Shown: positions 32,230-46,570, numbered from the stretch's first letter. The stretch: DNA of 64,000 nt from Oncomelania hupensis (GCA_036898135.1 CM072516.1:19764193-19828192); one strand, 5' to 3'. Notes: generated from the sequence alone by a model not told the origin. Numbers and translations are program-made.

Positions 32230-35220
32230 GAACATCTGCTGGTCCTTGGGTATTTCCAGCTGAATCACAGGTATGCTATCTTTTGTTCCAGTAGTATCTT
32301 TCTGTTCATGTTCGTCGATCATCACAACGGCGACGATATGAGTTTCCACTTGCTTCTCTCTTTCAACGTACAGTTTCAATGCGTTAGCATGGTAGATTTT
32401 CTCATTGTCTCCTACTGCAATCTTGTAGTCACATTCATTGATGCGGTCAGTGACAACATATGGACCTTTCCATAGCATCTGCAGTTTGTTGGCTTTATCG
32501 GAAACAAGCATGAGAACTTTATCTCCAACGTTGAATTTTCGTGCTTTTGCTTTCATGTTGAAATGTTTCGCGTGTTTAGCGCTTGCTTTTCCAAGATTTT
32601 CTCTGGCGATTTTACAGGTTTCTTCAATTCTGTTCCGGAGGTCGATCACATACTGAAATGTGGTCCTGGTTTCTTCCGTCTGTTCTTCCTGTGTCCAGAG
32701 CTCTTTCAGAATCTGTAACGGTCCTCGTACAGTTCGTCCATAAAGAAGCTCAAAGGGAGAGAATTGTAGTGATTCTTGCGGTACTTCTCTGATAGCAAAT
32801 AGAAGTGCAGGAATAAACCTGTCCCATTCTTTTGGTTGTTCTTGACAAAGATGTTTCAGCATACTTTTGATGGTACCATTGAAACGTTCCACCAACCCGT
32901 TGCATTGTGCGTGTCTTGGTGTGGTCCTCAGGCCTTTCACACTTAATAGCCTGTTCACTTCGTCAGCTAGGGATCCTACAAATTGAGATCCGTTGTCTGT
33001 CAGAATCTCTCTCGGAATACCTAAGCGAGTCCACATTTCCCACAATGATTCGGCCACATCTTCGGCTTTGATGGATTTTAATGGCTTGGCTTCGACGTAG
33101 CGTGTAGCATAGTCCACCATGGTGATTATATAGCGGTGCCCCCTGTCGGACGCTGGTAAGATAGGTCCGATGATATCCACCGCCACACGATCAAAAGGTG
33201 TGTGGATTATTGGCATCTTGCCCAAAGGCAGTTTCCGAACTTGACCCTTCGGTGACGTCCTTTGGCATATGTCACATGACGCGCAATAGCGTCTGATGTC
33301 TCCGCAGATTCCGGGCCATACGAAATCGTTCCAGATTCTCTTCCTGGTTTTGGTTACACCCAGGTGTCCTGACATCGGCGTGTCATGGGCCAATCGTAAC
33401 ACTTCGTTGCGATATTTCTTTGGGACAACAATTTGTTTGGTCTCTTTGCCGTTTTGGAGAAAAGAACGGTACAAAATTCCCTTTCTCCAGCTGTAGGTGG
33501 TTTTAGAAGTTGATTTGCGCCCTCCTTTTCCATGCTTGTTCTCACTGTCAGCTAGCTTCCTTGCTTTCTCCAGGGTTGGATCCTCCTTCTGAGCTTGTCC
33601 CAACTCCACTGGAGTGACATCCCCGAGCAGAGAATTGGATGTTTTCAATGTTTTATCTGTTTTCCCCACGGAAGCTCTAGTTTGCATTGCTGCGCACACT
33701 TCTCGAATAGCGTAAACTGGAACAGGCGTCAGGTTCCCATCCTCAGACTTACGGTAGTTCCCTACAAGAACTTGCTCTACCGGTTGCTTCATAACGGCCA
33801 CAACAGTCTTCCCTTCAAAGAATGGTGTGTTCATGTGTACCGTCGCAATTGGTAGTGTTAACTTTGCAGGCGACGAGGCCATCACTATCTCAATGGTCTC
33901 TCCTGACAAACATCGCTCGGGTACGAGACTGGAATCGACGATGGTGATCGACGCTCCAGTGTCGCGCAATGCCGTCGCTTGCTTTCCTTCCACTTCTACT
34001 TGGCACTCCGGCGAGAACGGTATCGCCGTACATAATGAACAGAGCTTGCCGTGACTCTGTACATCCTCCTGCCTCATACTTCCAGCTATTGCGGCGGCTG
34101 CTTTGTTTTCTTTCCCTCCTTTTGGGCATTGTCTCGCCACATGACCTTGCTGGTTACAAGTATAGCAGGTTACTTCAGGCCTCCTTGTCCTGACGTTGTG
34201 GAGCTGCTTCTGCGTTACCTCCACCTTCCTTTTATCTCCTTCCTCATCTTCTTTCCTTCTACTATGCTTGAGTCTATCTCCGAATCTATTCCTGGGTCTT
34301 TCATGATCAGACATAGTGGCTTGCTTTGCTGATTCGTAGGTTAAAGCAAATCTTATTGCATCGCCCATCGTCTCCGGTTCCTTTTCTCTGACAAAACGTG
34401 CTTGATCAAACGGTATCCCACTAAGAAACTTTTCTTGCAGTATCAAATCACGCAGATCGTCATATGTGTTGTCTTTCCCTGCAAGTTCCTGCCATCTGGA
34501 TAACCAGAGATCTAACTTGGTAGCGTACTCTTGTGTTGATTCTCCTTGCTGTCTTCTGGCCTCTCGAAATTTTTTTCGATATTCTTCTGCCGTCAGCTGG
34601 AATCGGAACAATAATGATCGCCGTAATGTTCCGTAATCGCCGGCATCAGCATCATTCAACATAGAGTAGACTTCCCTCGCTTTCCCTTTTAGCAAGGTGC
34701 CTAGGCGAGGAGCCCATTGATTAATTGGCCATTCTTGAATCTTAGCCGTTCTCTCAAATGTGCGTAGATAATCTTCCAGATCATCTTTGTCTTCCAGAAA
34801 AGGTAGTTTTATCTTCAGTTTTTCCTGATAAAACTGTGATGAACGGGAATCCGACGGATCGGCAGCATTGTCGTTGGTGTTGTCACTGTTCACGTGACGT
34901 ATTCGTTCGAGTTCTAATTCATATTCCAATGTTGCTTTATGTTTCCTTTCATCGATTTCAGCTTGACGCTTCCTTTCTTCAGCTTCAACTTCAGCTTGTC
35001 GCTTTCTTTCTTCAGCTTCAACTTCAGCTTGTCGCTTTCTTTCTTCAGCTTCAGCTTGTCGCTTTCTTTCTTCAGCTTCAGCTTGAGCTAAACGCGTTTT
35101 CTCTTCCTTGACGTAATTGACAAGATCTGGACCCGACAACCCCAACGCTTCTCCTTCGGCCTTAAACTTTAAGAAAGGATCGTTGGCTTCCATTGCTTTC
35201 GCTTGAGCACGAGTCGTCAT
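32212..35220 (-). CDS. Gypsy-2 Gag-protease-integrase polyprotein
   Basis: A 1002-residue open frame from ATG (MTTRAQAKA). A Gag N-terminus with GLSGPDLVNYVKEE is followed by a coiled coil of repeated RKRQAE units (about 40-115), Gag core, and CCHC knuckle CYTCNQQGHVARQC near 350-363. A retropepsin site ALRDTGASIT lies near 420. Integrase follows, with His/Cys zinc region (HDTPMSGH, CASCDICQ), core Asp in VDIIGP near 682, TDNGSQF near 740, Glu in NGLVERFN near 777, and the GPY motif (WKGPY) near 917. Integrase lies upstream of RT. The frame ends 32212, overlapping the shifted RT start by a few bases. Confidence 0.92.
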   Translation of the reverse strand: MTTRAQAKAMEANDPFLKFKAEGEALGLSGPDLVNYVKEEKTRLAQAEAEERKRQAEAEERKRQAEVEAEERKRQAEVEAEERKRQAEIDERKHKATLEYELELERIRHVNSDNTNDNAADPSDSRSSQFYQEKLKIKLPFLEDKDDLEDYLRTFERTAKIQEWPINQWAPRLGTLLKGKAREVYSMLNDADAGDYGTLRRSLLFRFQLTAEEYRKKFREARRQQGESTQEYATKLDLWLSRWQELAGKDNTYDDLRDLILQEKFLSGIPFDQARFVREKEPETMGDAIRFALTYESAKQATMSDHERPRNRFGDRLKHSRRKEDEEGDKRKVEVTQKQLHNVRTRRPEVTCYTCNQQGHVARQCPKGGKENKAAAAIAGSMRQEDVQSHGKLCSLCTAIPFSPECQVEVEGKQATALRDTGASITIVDSSLVPERCLSGETIEIVMASSPAKLTLPIATVHMNTPFFEGKTVVAVMKQPVEQVLVGNYRKSEDGNLTPVPVYAIREVCAAMQTRASVGKTDKTLKTSNSLLGDVTPVELGQAQKEDPTLEKARKLADSENKHGKGGRKSTSKTTYSWRKGILYRSFLQNGKETKQIVVPKKYRNEVLRLAHDTPMSGHLGVTKTRKRIWNDFVWPGICGDIRRYCASCDICQRTSPKGQVRKLPLGKMPIIHTPFDRVAVDIIGPILPASDRGHRYIITMVDYATRYVEAKPLKSIKAEDVAESLWEMWTRLGIPREILTDNGSQFVGSLADEVNRLLSVKGLRTTPRHAQCNGLVERFNGTIKSMLKHLCQEQPKEWDRFIPALLFAIREVPQESLQFSPFELLYGRTVRGPLQILKELWTQEEQTEETRTTFQYVIDLRNRIEETCKIARENLGKASAKHAKHFNMKAKARKFNVGDKVLMLVSDKANKLQMLWKGPYVVTDRINECDYKIAVGDNEKIYHANALKLYVEREKQVETHIVAVVMIDEHEQKDTTGTKDSIPVIQLEIPKDQQMFICPTN

Positions 35221-36559
35221 TTACGAATTCCAAAAATGTAATACGACAGGAAAGAATAAATTAGCGTTCGAAAAGTTCCGATTTCGTCACGCCGATTACG
35301 TCACGTCAATGACGTTATTTTCCCGAGGAGGAAAAAAAAATACAAAATGGCAACTCTTTGAAATATCTTCGAACAACCCCAATGGATTCGTTATAACTAT
35401 ACGCTTTTACTGCAAATTCTGTTATTTGCTATTCGCGTATTAACAGCATAAAACCAAGAACTTGAAAAGAAGAGTTTTGTGTATCCGGCAATGGCACCCT
35501 CTTGTTAACACCAGTTCTACTTCGAACTCAAAGATTCTAATTCATTCTTGTAATGTAATTAGAATTGTGATAACGTGTCACTGTCTAGGCTCGAATCCAG
35601 TAGCTAAACTTATCAAATTCACAAAAGTTATCCTGCTACCTTTACCTTGATTCGCCTAATAAGATCAACTGTACGTGGCCTTATTTGATTGCCACACAGA
35701 TACAATCCACCCTGGATGATACACCTGTGTCTCAGGGATTTACTGTGTGTATATTTATAAATTTAAAAATACACTCTAGTATAACTCGCGGTCCGTTCCT
35801 TTGTGGCGGATGAGTTTACCAGACCCTTCTGCTAATACTCTCTCACTACGAGTATTCTTCTAATTTTCTATGTCGCTCTTACTTCGGCGAACAGAAATGT
35901 TAGGCTACAAAACTGACTTAATGATCCTATGTGATTATTCCGTTTATCACTGATCTATTAAGCGCGACGCTACTGTCTGTCTACTGTTCGGTCCGTTGAA
36001 CATAAAACATTTACCTTACCTTCAAAGGTGACTAGTAGGTCAACAAGTTATTTAGTCTTTATACTAAATTATAACTTGTTATCTCTCTCCTTCTAATATT
36101 GACACAGGTCCTCGTGTCTCCGGATTCACTATAACAACAAATACTATAGGATTCCAATATTAGCTTCAAACACTCAATCGGTTAAGACTGAGATAATAAA
36201 ATAGACCACCGTTCTGCCTATTCTTTTACAGCATGTAATACCCGAAATTACTGCTGAACATTTGATTGACAACACGTACTGGGAGTCGTTTGCATAAGGT
36301 TATAAATATGCAACCTAATTATATCTGTAAATATAACTGGTAACTTATGATCGACGTGGGAAGCTGATGTTACATTGGTTGGTAGGGTAGTCCATAAGTC
36401 CGCCCATTTGTAAGAGCGGCTCCCTCCAACCTCCCGCGTTGAACAAATGAATGATACAATGATAATTTACATGTACAATGTAGTAAATATCATCACCACC
36501 AGTGGTAACACGACTTAAAAAGTCATTGTGACTCCAACTATCACGAGACGAGCCCCCAT
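35221..36559 (-). other. Gypsy-2 leader and primer-binding site
   Basis: Non-coding leader of about 1.3 kb. On the minus strand the LTR is followed directly by TGGGGGCTCGTC (36558-36547), matching the first 12 bases of the well-known tRNA-Pro primer-binding site before diverging. No conserved ORF. Confidence 0.65.
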
Positions 36560-37937
36560 TGTCGCGTTATATATATAATTTATATTAATATATATATTGA
36601 TGTTAAAAGATGAATGAACAGTTGAAAGAATTTTATATAAATAGAATCAATTTCCTCTTTGTACTATGCCTAAAAATCGATAAGAACAAGAAAATAATGT
36701 TGAGAAATAGAAAATAAAGAATAAAAGAAATTATTGGCTATTCATTCATTCTGTTTGCTTTTTTACAACTAAAAAAGAATACCACTGGTTGATGGTTGAT
36801 GATATTTATTTCATATGATATGATACGAAAACCCGTGAAATCATGGTTCTAAAGAATTTCACTGTTGATTAAAATTGTCACTTATCTGACGTGGATTCCC
36901 TGATGGAGAAGAAGAATTGTCTCTTTTGTTTAACTTAATTCTGTCCTCACGTTTGACCAAAAGGATTATCGTCTAGCTGGCTTCACATGGACGTCAGGGA
37001 TATGACGAGCTCCATGTCATCAGAAGAATAAGCGTTGAGGATGGAAGTAGGTTAAAACGATCATATCAGGAATCCGACAGTCGAAAATATTATGAAGAAG
37101 GAAGCAAAAACAAAAATCCTTTCCCTGCGCACAGACAAATTAACAGGGACTAAATACACAATCTGTATCCTGTTGAATGACCAGCGAGGAACGCCGTTGA
37201 CGTTGTTTGAATAAGAACCCTGCATATTCACGGGTTATTGTATCTTATTCTCAAAACATAATAATGTTCTTTCCTCGCTGTTCATCCACACTGTTCCAAT
37301 GTTTAAGAATGCACCAACATTCTTTATGAACTAAGCTAAACATGTTAAATTAACTATCACCATATAAACTTCACGCGCTGAAGAATTTATATGAAATGAG
37401 AACAACATGGTAAAATAACTATTATCATACAATTTGCATACATTGAAGAATAATAACGAATCACCTTGATGAAGGACGATGAATGATTCGCATGGCGCAA
37501 TGGACACAAGCACAAGACTACCCATTTCCCAGCTTCACACATCGAATCGTAACTTACCAGCTGAGGATTCGTTTGTGGTGTCTACGACACGTGTTGTTTA
37601 GGGTGAGACGAGCTTTTTGAACCAACTTTATGACCTCAGTCATCCGAAATAGTGGTCTGGCGTAAACATATGTTCCTTGCCCTCCAAAATGGTCGCTCGA
37701 ATGGTTTTTCTTAACGATATTTCCCACATCCAGCCAATCGAAAGGATAGTACACAAATTGTCTATGGTAACAATGATCTAAAAATGAACTACACTAAATA
37801 AAACAATGTCGCATACTGCGTCATTCCGAAAACAATATTATTATCGTCACTGTCTATGACGTATTGTCTATGACGCATTGTCTGGACTATATAGCAGAAT
37901 ATCGAGGATGCGTAGAGTAGGCGCTTGTATCGCGACA
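36560..37937 (-). repeat. 5' LTR of Gypsy-2 (right on the plus strand)
   Basis: 1378 bp, near-identical to 29412-30788. Followed by the CCCAC duplication at 37938-37942. Confidence 0.94.
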
Positions 37938-37942
37938 CCCAC

Positions 37943-38297
37943 AGCGTGGCAAAGGACCAAACTACACGACGACACATCGTGTACCAGAAGCTATCTCAAC
38001 GAAGGACTTCAAACACACCACCCAGCAGTTAAGTGACCCGCAAGAGGTGCACCCAAACTGATAGGAAAAGGACCACAGTAGTCCACTCTTCAGAACTGTA
38101 GTAAAACGGACCACAGTAGTCCAATCTTCATGAAATCTAGAAGCCATTGCCCGATGAAGAAATAACAGCTGCCTAGACTATCAGCGATCGAATTATTTGC
38201 AGTGACTCAAGACTTTTAAGGTAGATTAGTACATCGAAAATCTTGTATAGAGTAGAAGGAATAAATGTGTGATTTTAACTGTTATCAAGTGGCTGGA
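37943..38297 (+). repeat. Gypsy-3 5' LTR, segment 2
   Basis: Continues the LTR after Gypsy-2 and matches 47710-48064. Its last 64 bases (38234-38297) recur at 41411-41474 on the other side of Gypsy-4. Confidence 0.9.
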
Positions 38298-39224
38298 TGT
38301 CAAAGATGGTGTTCTAAACATTCACGCGCACGCACTCATATAATCCCCAACGAAACTAAATGATAAAATGTTAGTTTGTATATTCATTCCCTCCACACAC
38401 ACACAAACACTGACAACAACGACTCCTCAGAAAACAGAACAAGTATCACTTCAAAGGTCATAGTTCCGTATAATCAAAACGAAATGTTATCTGTATCTGA
38501 CTACCACACACGGGTCAGGCGTCCATCGTCGAAACGAAACTGTTAGTCGGACAGAAGACCAATGGAAACGATGTCTTCACAGCTGTAGAGCAGGCCAACC
38601 AAAAGCAGCATACGTGGGTCAGAAAATCAGTTAATAATGTTAGGCGCAAACAGATTCCTTCTTTCAAGAGTTGCCAGTAATATATATATATTGCGTGCCG
38701 GGGTCACAGATCAAACCGTCATCGCACAGTCCATCTGTCCTCTCGTAAAGCTGCCGTGCTTTGCAATAACACTTTTTGTTTCTAGAATTGCATGTGAGTT
38801 CGGGACGGCAGGTCCTGAGTCCGGGTGCTGAACGACTGTTTGGTGTCCAATGTACCTAGATTGGTGGAGTTTGGGAAACCAGCGTCGCACACCCTGCCGA
38901 TGTCAAAACACTTTTGTCCCTTCTGGCATGGTGAAGTAGAAATCCACCAACATTGTTTATCCTATTTTGCAAACTACAATAAAACAACTGACGGTAGGAC
39001 AAACAGACACACGACTCAGTCACTCCCAACAACGAATTAAAACAACATATCAAAAGTTTTCGTCATCCATGACGAAACTTAAAACCCTGACGTCAAAATT
39101 ATACACACTACAAGTACAGGCATTAGAAATAACAATTATAACTTCTTAATTTGAAATCGTCACTTTGTGACTGCTGTTCAAAGCGATACAAGTAACTGTC
39201 CAACTAAAAATCCGGTTTGTTACA
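38298..39224 (-). repeat. Gypsy-4 LTR, left copy
   Basis: Direct repeat of 40486-41410. It includes a short palindrome TTTCGTCATCCATGACGAAA near 39058-39077. Confidence 0.92.
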
Positions 39225-40485
<1,261 letters not shown>

Positions 40486-41410
40486 TGTCAAAGATGGTGT
40501 TCTAAACATTCACGCGCGCGCACTCATATAATCCCCAACGAAACTAAATGATAAAATGTTAGTTTGTATATTCATTCCCTCCACACACACACAAACACTG
40601 ACAACAACGACTCCTCAGAAAACACAACAAGTATCACTTCAAAGGTCATAGTTCCGTATAATCAAAACGAAATGTTATCTGTATCTGACTACCACACACG
40701 GGTCAGACGTCCATCGTCGAAACGAAACTGTTAGTCGGACAGAAGACCAATGGAAACGATGTCTTCACAGCTGTAGAGCAGGCCAACCAAAAGCAGCATA
40801 CGTGGGTCAGAAAATCAGTTAATAATGTTAGGCGCAAACAGATTCCTTCTTTCAAGAGTTGCCAGTAATATATATATTGCGTGCCGGGGTCACAGATCAA
40901 ACCGTCATCGCACAGTCCATCTGTCCTCTCGTAAAGCTGCCGTGCTTTGCAATAACACTTTTTGTTTCTAGAATTGCATGTGAGTTCGGGACGGCAGGTC
41001 CTGAGTCCGGGTGCTGAACGACTGTTTGGTGTCCAATGTACCTAGATTGGTGGAGTTTGGGAAACCAGCGTCGCACACCCTGCCGATGTCAAAACACTTT
41101 TGTCCCTTCTGGCATGGTGAAGTAGAAATCCACCAACATTGTTTATCCTATTTTGCAAACTACAATAAAACAACTGACGGTAGGACAAACAGACACACGA
41201 CTCAGTCACTCCCAACAACGAACTAAAACAACATATCAAAATTTTTCGTCATCCATGACGAAACTTAAAACCCTGACGTCAAAATTATACAAACTACAAG
41301 TACAGGCATTAGAAATAACAATTATAACTTCTTAATTTGAAATCGTCACTTTGTGACTGCTGTTCAAAGCGATACAAGTAACTGTCCAACTAAAAATCCG
41401 GTTTGTTACA
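40486..41410 (-). repeat. Gypsy-4 LTR, right copy
   Basis: Direct repeat of 38298-39224 with about eight differences and a 2-bp change in a TA run. Confidence 0.92.
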
Positions 41411-41693
41411 TCGAAAATCTTGTAAAGAGTAGAAGGAATAAATGTGTGATTTTAACTGTTATCAAGTGGCTGGACTACATATGATTCATAGCCGTTTGAA
41501 AGCTAGTGTGACAGTGATCTTTTACCATTTTCTATCTATCTCTGTACCCCAGCCTTAACACAGACCGAGCTAAACAAATAAATTTATTAAAGTAATTCAC
41601 AGGGTGACTAACAAGCAGATCCCATCGAATAAAGCGTGAGGGTTACAGCATTCCATTGTGCAGAGCCCAGTAACACCTAAACCCCACGTGACA
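41411..41693 (+). repeat. Gypsy-3 5' LTR, segment 3, with duplicated 64 bp
   Basis: 41411-41474 repeats 38234-38297. From 41475 the LTR continues to its end (CACGTGACA at 41693). About 60 bp near 41602-41661 is absent from the 3' LTR. Confidence 0.9.
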
Positions 41694-42067
41694 CTTTAAT
41701 TGGCGAGCCTAGTCAGGATCTGTGTATAATAGGAATTGGGTATAACCGGATCTAGGTACAATAAAATTAGATAACAGTGGTAGAAGTAGAATAACTTAGA
41801 ATAGTTGTAAGTGTAGAACATTGACTCAGTTCTGGTGCACTGCTCTTTAGTTAAAAACGTTTTTGCTTCAATTCTTTTTGCGCCTGTATGTTGCATTGTT
41901 TTTTTGCAGGTTTTGCTTAAATAACTGTTGTATGCCATTTGACTCTTGTTTTATTCTATTATTGATTACGAATTTTATGGCCTTTGCATTGTTGTTATTG
42001 AATTGCAATATTGCTAGGGTTTTGGTATTCCACTTGATTCAGAGGTTGGTCATAGACACGTTTGACA
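41694..42067 (+). other. Gypsy-3 leader
   Basis: Between LTR and gag ATG. A primer-binding candidate TGGCGAGCCTAG starts about seven bases after the LTR; the tRNA is not identified. Confidence 0.55.
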
Positions 42068-45000
42068 ATGTCGGACCCAGTGGCCTTGAGATTGCGCTTC
42101 AAGAAATTAGGAGAAGCTTTACACTTAGCAGGGGGAGACCTAATTGCGTATTTCAATGCAGAGGTAGAGAAACAGGAGGCTAAGGCAGAGAGGGCAGCGG
42201 AGAGAGAACAGAAGAAACTCGAAGCAGAACAGAGAAAAGCAGAATTAGAGGCAGAGGGAGAGGCAAAGAAATTAGAGGCAGAGGTAAAGGCGAAGAAATT
42301 AGAGGCAGAGGTAGAGGCGAAGAAATTAGAGGCAGAGAGAGAGGCAAAGAAATTAGAAGCAGAGCAGAGGAAACTAGAGCTAGAGGCAGAAAGAGAACAG
42401 AAGAAGGAAGCATTAGCAGCAGAGAGAGAAGCAGAAAGTAGGAGATGGGAGTATGAGAGGGCAGAAAAGGAAAAAGACAGACAGCATGAGTTAGAGCTAA
42501 GAAGATTGGGATCAGGAGCTTCAAGTTCTTCCTCAACCCCTCCCCACTCAGATCAACTAGAGGTAGCATCCAACCCTGTACTAGGTATGTCATTTCCACT
42601 GGGGACATTCAATGAAAGAGAAGAAGGTCTAGATCTCTATCTGACTAGGTTTGAGCGCCTAGAAACTGAGTATAAACTAGATCCCACCCATTGGTCTTTC
42701 AAGCTTAGTCAAGGGCTTAGATGAAAGGCATATGACATCTACAGTAAGCTACCGACTGACAGAGTGACTGACTATCAGAAAGTAAAAGAGGCACTCCTAA
42801 CGGGATTCGAACTAACAGGAGAATGCTATCGGCAAAAATTCCGCACCAACCGGAGAGTGAAAGGAGAGAGCTATGCGCAGTTCGCGGATCGGTTGTCCAC
42901 AATGCTAGATAAGTGGATTAGCCAGTCAGCCACGGCTAAGACGTATGATGGACTGACAGAATTGTTAGTATGGGAACAGCTACGGGAAACCATGACCCCC
43001 GAGCTGAGAACATTCTCAGTAGAGCAGGGCGCGGAAAGACTGGAAGATCTGGTCAAGGTCGCAGATGGGTACGTGGCCGTCCACGGAGAAGCCAAGAGCT
43101 TCAGGCGAGACCTAAAGCCTAACGGGAAAGAGGCACAGAAACGAAGCCCTCATCGGGAAGAGCGCACCGCGAATAAGCCGAATCACCCCAGACCTGGGCA
43201 GAATAAAGGACCCAACACGGAATTCGGGAAAAGAGGTCCTGCAGAACAGAAACGGTATTGTTCGTTCTGCAATAGAAACAATCACTCCACCGCAGAATGT
43301 TTCAAGTTGGCCGCACAACGTAGGGAAGAGCGCGAAAGCCGGCCAGCGCACAGAGTTCTAACTCAAAGTAGCGGTAACCAGCCACACACCATCGGAGATC
43401 ACCCATCGGTGACAGACACGGTCAAGGTCAACGGAAAAGAAGCGAACTGTCTGTATGACACAGGTCTATCATACGACGCGATAGTTAGCGAATCTCTTGT
43501 ATCGCGCGCGGACTTGACGGACAAGACAGTCGAACTACAAGGAGCAGACTTGACGAAACCGACGACTACTTGCCCAATAGCTTGGATAGAAGTAGAGAGT
43601 AGGTACGTCACAGGACGAATCCAAGCAGCTGTTTTACAGAAACCCCTGTATGATCTAGTGCTAGGTTGTAGGTATGTGTTCTTAGGCACGCCCCCTAAAA
43701 CTGTAGAGATAGCTGCAGTGCAAACCAGGGCCCAAGCTAAAACCCAACCACCCCAGCCCGAGTTAGCTCCGAATCCAGGACTCGAAGAGATCAAAACAGC
43801 ACAGAAAGCGGACACCTCGATAGCAAAGTGCTTCCAGAAGCTACCCAAGGCGCACACCCCCCCGCACAAAGGAGACTTCTACATGGAAGACGGAGTTCTA
43901 CATCGACAAGGAGATGGAGATCACACCCAACGAGTACTACCAGCCACCCTTCGAGCCCAAGTACTAGAACTAGGCCACAGCATGCCACTCAGCGGACACA
44001 TGGGAATTGGAGCCACAGTACAGAGAATCAGCGCACACTACTATTGGCCAGGAATCACGGAGGATGTCAAGCGCTACGTGAAATCTTGTCACCAATGTCA
44101 ACGATATTCCCCGCGACATCACACCGTACCAGTTACCTTAGGACCATCAGTAGTAGTCGGCGTGCCATTCCAGCAAGTCTCAGTAGACATAGTCAGACCA
44201 CTGCCCATGACCAAGAAGCGGAACAGATTTCTACTCACACTCGTCGACGCATGTACGATGTGGTGCGAAGCAGTCCCGTTGCCAGCGATCGACACCAGGA
44301 AGATTACAGATGCACTCATCGCCATCTTTACCAGAGTCGGATTCCCGGACAGCATTAGAACGGACAACGGATCTCAGTTCACCGGCCGCCTGATGCAAGA
44401 CGTGTTCGAGTTGATACAAGTTCATCACATTCGCACACCACCGTACCACCCAGCCAGCAACGGACAAGTAGAAAGACTGAATGGAACCCTTCTCACCATA
44501 CTCAGGAAAATCGCCGACGACAACCCAGAAGCGTGGGACACCTACGTGAATGCGGCACTGTTCGCATATAGAGAAACGCCCCATGCAGCCACAGGCTACA
44601 CCCCGTCAACATTGCTATTCGGCAGACCTCTAGCAGGACCGCTAGAAGCCCTACGCAGAAGTTGGACGGAAGCCAAGATAGACGACACACCAAGAGGTGC
44701 CACCAAGTACGTCGCAGACCTGCAGGAAACCCTCAAAGCAACGTGGAAGAAAGCTGGTGAAGCACTGAAGAAGGCCAGAGCCCGTCAGGCGAAGTACTAC
44801 AACCGCCACGCGAAGGACAGAGAACTGCAAGTCGGCGATCAAGTGCTACTCTTACTTCCAAGTGGAACCAACAAGCTGGACATCGCTTGGAGAGGACCGT
44901 ACCGGGTGACTGCCAAGAAATCCAAGACAGTCTACCAAATAGAGGTAAACGGGAGAGCCCGATACCACCACATCAATCTCCTCAAGAAGTATACGGACCG

Positions 45001-46570
45001 ACCAGCGACCCCCAGTACTCACAACTTGCTAGCCATCGCCATCGCGGAAGAAGGAGAAAGCATGGAGACCAATGCAGTAGAGTATCCCCTGCACTCCAAA
45101 GAAACCTACAAAGACGTGATACTCAACGGAGACCTAGCCGCCAAACAGCAACAGCAAGTGCTACAGGTCATTCGACAACATCAAACTGTGCTCACAGACC
45201 GACCAGGGAGGACAGACCTCGTCGAAGTAACACTCACGGTGACCGACCCAACACCCGTCCGCCAGAAGCTCTACCCGATGCCACTGTCGCAGCAGCGAGC
45301 CATCAAGGAAGAGATAGACACCTTACTGGTAGCCGGAATCATCTCAGAGTCTACTTCACCCTACAGCGCAGGCACGGTATTGTTGCGAAAACCCAACGGA
45401 GAGCATCGACTGTGCATCGACTTCAGACTGTTGAATGCCGTAACGCAGTTCCAGCCAGAGCCACTCCCGGACCAGACAGACCTATTTGCCAAGCTACAGC
45501 GAGCGAAGTACTTCTCACGCATCGACCTCAGCAAAGGATACTACCAGATACCAGTACAACCACAAGTCCGAAAGTACCTAGCGTTCAGCACTATGGAAGG
45601 ACACTTCGAATTCAACGTGCTTCCATTCGGACTCCACAACGCACCCAGTATCTTCAGCGCCATGATGCGAAAACTCCTGGCACCCCTGAGCAGCGAGCAC
45701 CTACACTCGTTTATGGACGACATCCTCATCGCAACACCTACGTGGGAGGAACATGTCACGCTCCTACAACAACTACTCGCCCGCCTCAGAGACACTGGAT
45801 TGACGGCAAGACCCACCAAATGTCAGATTGGATTCACGGAATTAGAATTCCTGGGACACACCATAAGTCAAGGAAGCCTGCGACCGGTAGAAAAGACCGT
45901 GAAACGCCTACTCGACGCTCCTAGGCCCAAGACCAAAAAGGAAGTACAGTCGTTTCTAGGACTCTGCGGCTTCTACCAGAAGTTCATCCCCAACTATAAC
46001 AGCATCGCCGTGCCACTGACAAATGGAACCCGGAAAATCGCCCCAGACAAAGTAGTTTGGACAGCGGAATGTGAGACGGCATTCCAAACACTCAAGGACA
46101 AAATGACATCGGCGCCAGTACTCCACCTACCAGATTTGACTCAGCCCTTCGTTCTTCGCACCGACGCAAGCGACTTAGGCCTCGGAGCAGTACTGCTACA
46201 GCGCGACCCCAAGAATGCAGAGACGCTATTCCCTGTCGCCTACGCCAGCAGAAAATTGAGACCCGCCGAGACCCACTACGCCACGTCGGAGAAAGAATGC
46301 CTTGGACTAGTCTGGGCCATACAGAAGTTTCAACTCTACCTGTATGGGACACACTACACAGTTCAGGTGGACCACCAACCACTATCGTTCCTGGCAGCCT
46401 CCAAATCTCTGAACTCTCGCCTGATGAGATGGGCACTCACCCTTCAGGCATACTCATTCCAAATCGAGTACATCATCGGCAAAGAGAACCACGGAGCCGA
46501 CTACCTCAGTCGCCATCTCGTGGAGGACACAGCAGCTGTCGCCCCCCCCCCCCCTCCCCAACACAACTAA
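42068..46570 (+). CDS. Gypsy-3 Gag-Pol polyprotein with one in-frame TGA
   Basis: A single frame of 1500 codons, open except for TGA at 42722-42724 (codon 219, where an Arg CGA would fit). Order: Gag with GGDLIAYFNAE and a KLEAE-repeat coiled coil (about 35-145); CCHC-type knuckle CSFCNRNNHSTAEC near 398-411; protease YDTGLS near 464; integrase zinc region (GHSMPLSGH, SCHQCQ) near 636-678; core SVDIV near 706, TDNGSQF near 765, GQVERLN near 801; GPY motif; RT with YFSRIDLSKGYYQIPV near 1155 and FMDDIL near 1216; RNase H with RTDASDLGLGAVLLQ, EKECLGLVWAI, VDHQPL and GADYLSRHL at the end. Integrase before RT is the Gmr1-like order. One reversion would restore an apparently complete frame. Confidence 0.92.

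Larger units (their letters stand above)
29412..37937 (-). mobile_element. Gypsy-2, young Ty3-type LTR retrotransposon (Gmr1-like order)
   Basis: Inserted into the Gypsy-3 5' LTR with target duplication CCCAC. LTRs at 29412-30788 and 36560-37937 start TGTCGCG and end GCGACA. By eye they differ only by a T-run length change near 37615, so this is the youngest large insertion here. On the minus strand the order is LTR, leader, gag-protease-integrase (35220 to 32212), RT-RNase H (to 30838), polypurine-like AAGCGGGTGG, LTR. Two offsetting frameshifts break RT. Confidence 0.93.

Noticed and set aside
34758..35111. Leu/Gln repeat frame on the plus strand
   Set aside because: Antisense of the Gypsy-2 Gag coiled-coil repeat.
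44887..45924. 345-residue frame overlapping Gypsy-3 Pol
   Set aside because: Same-strand shifted-frame shadow of the integrase-RT region, Arg/Pro/Thr-rich and without domains.
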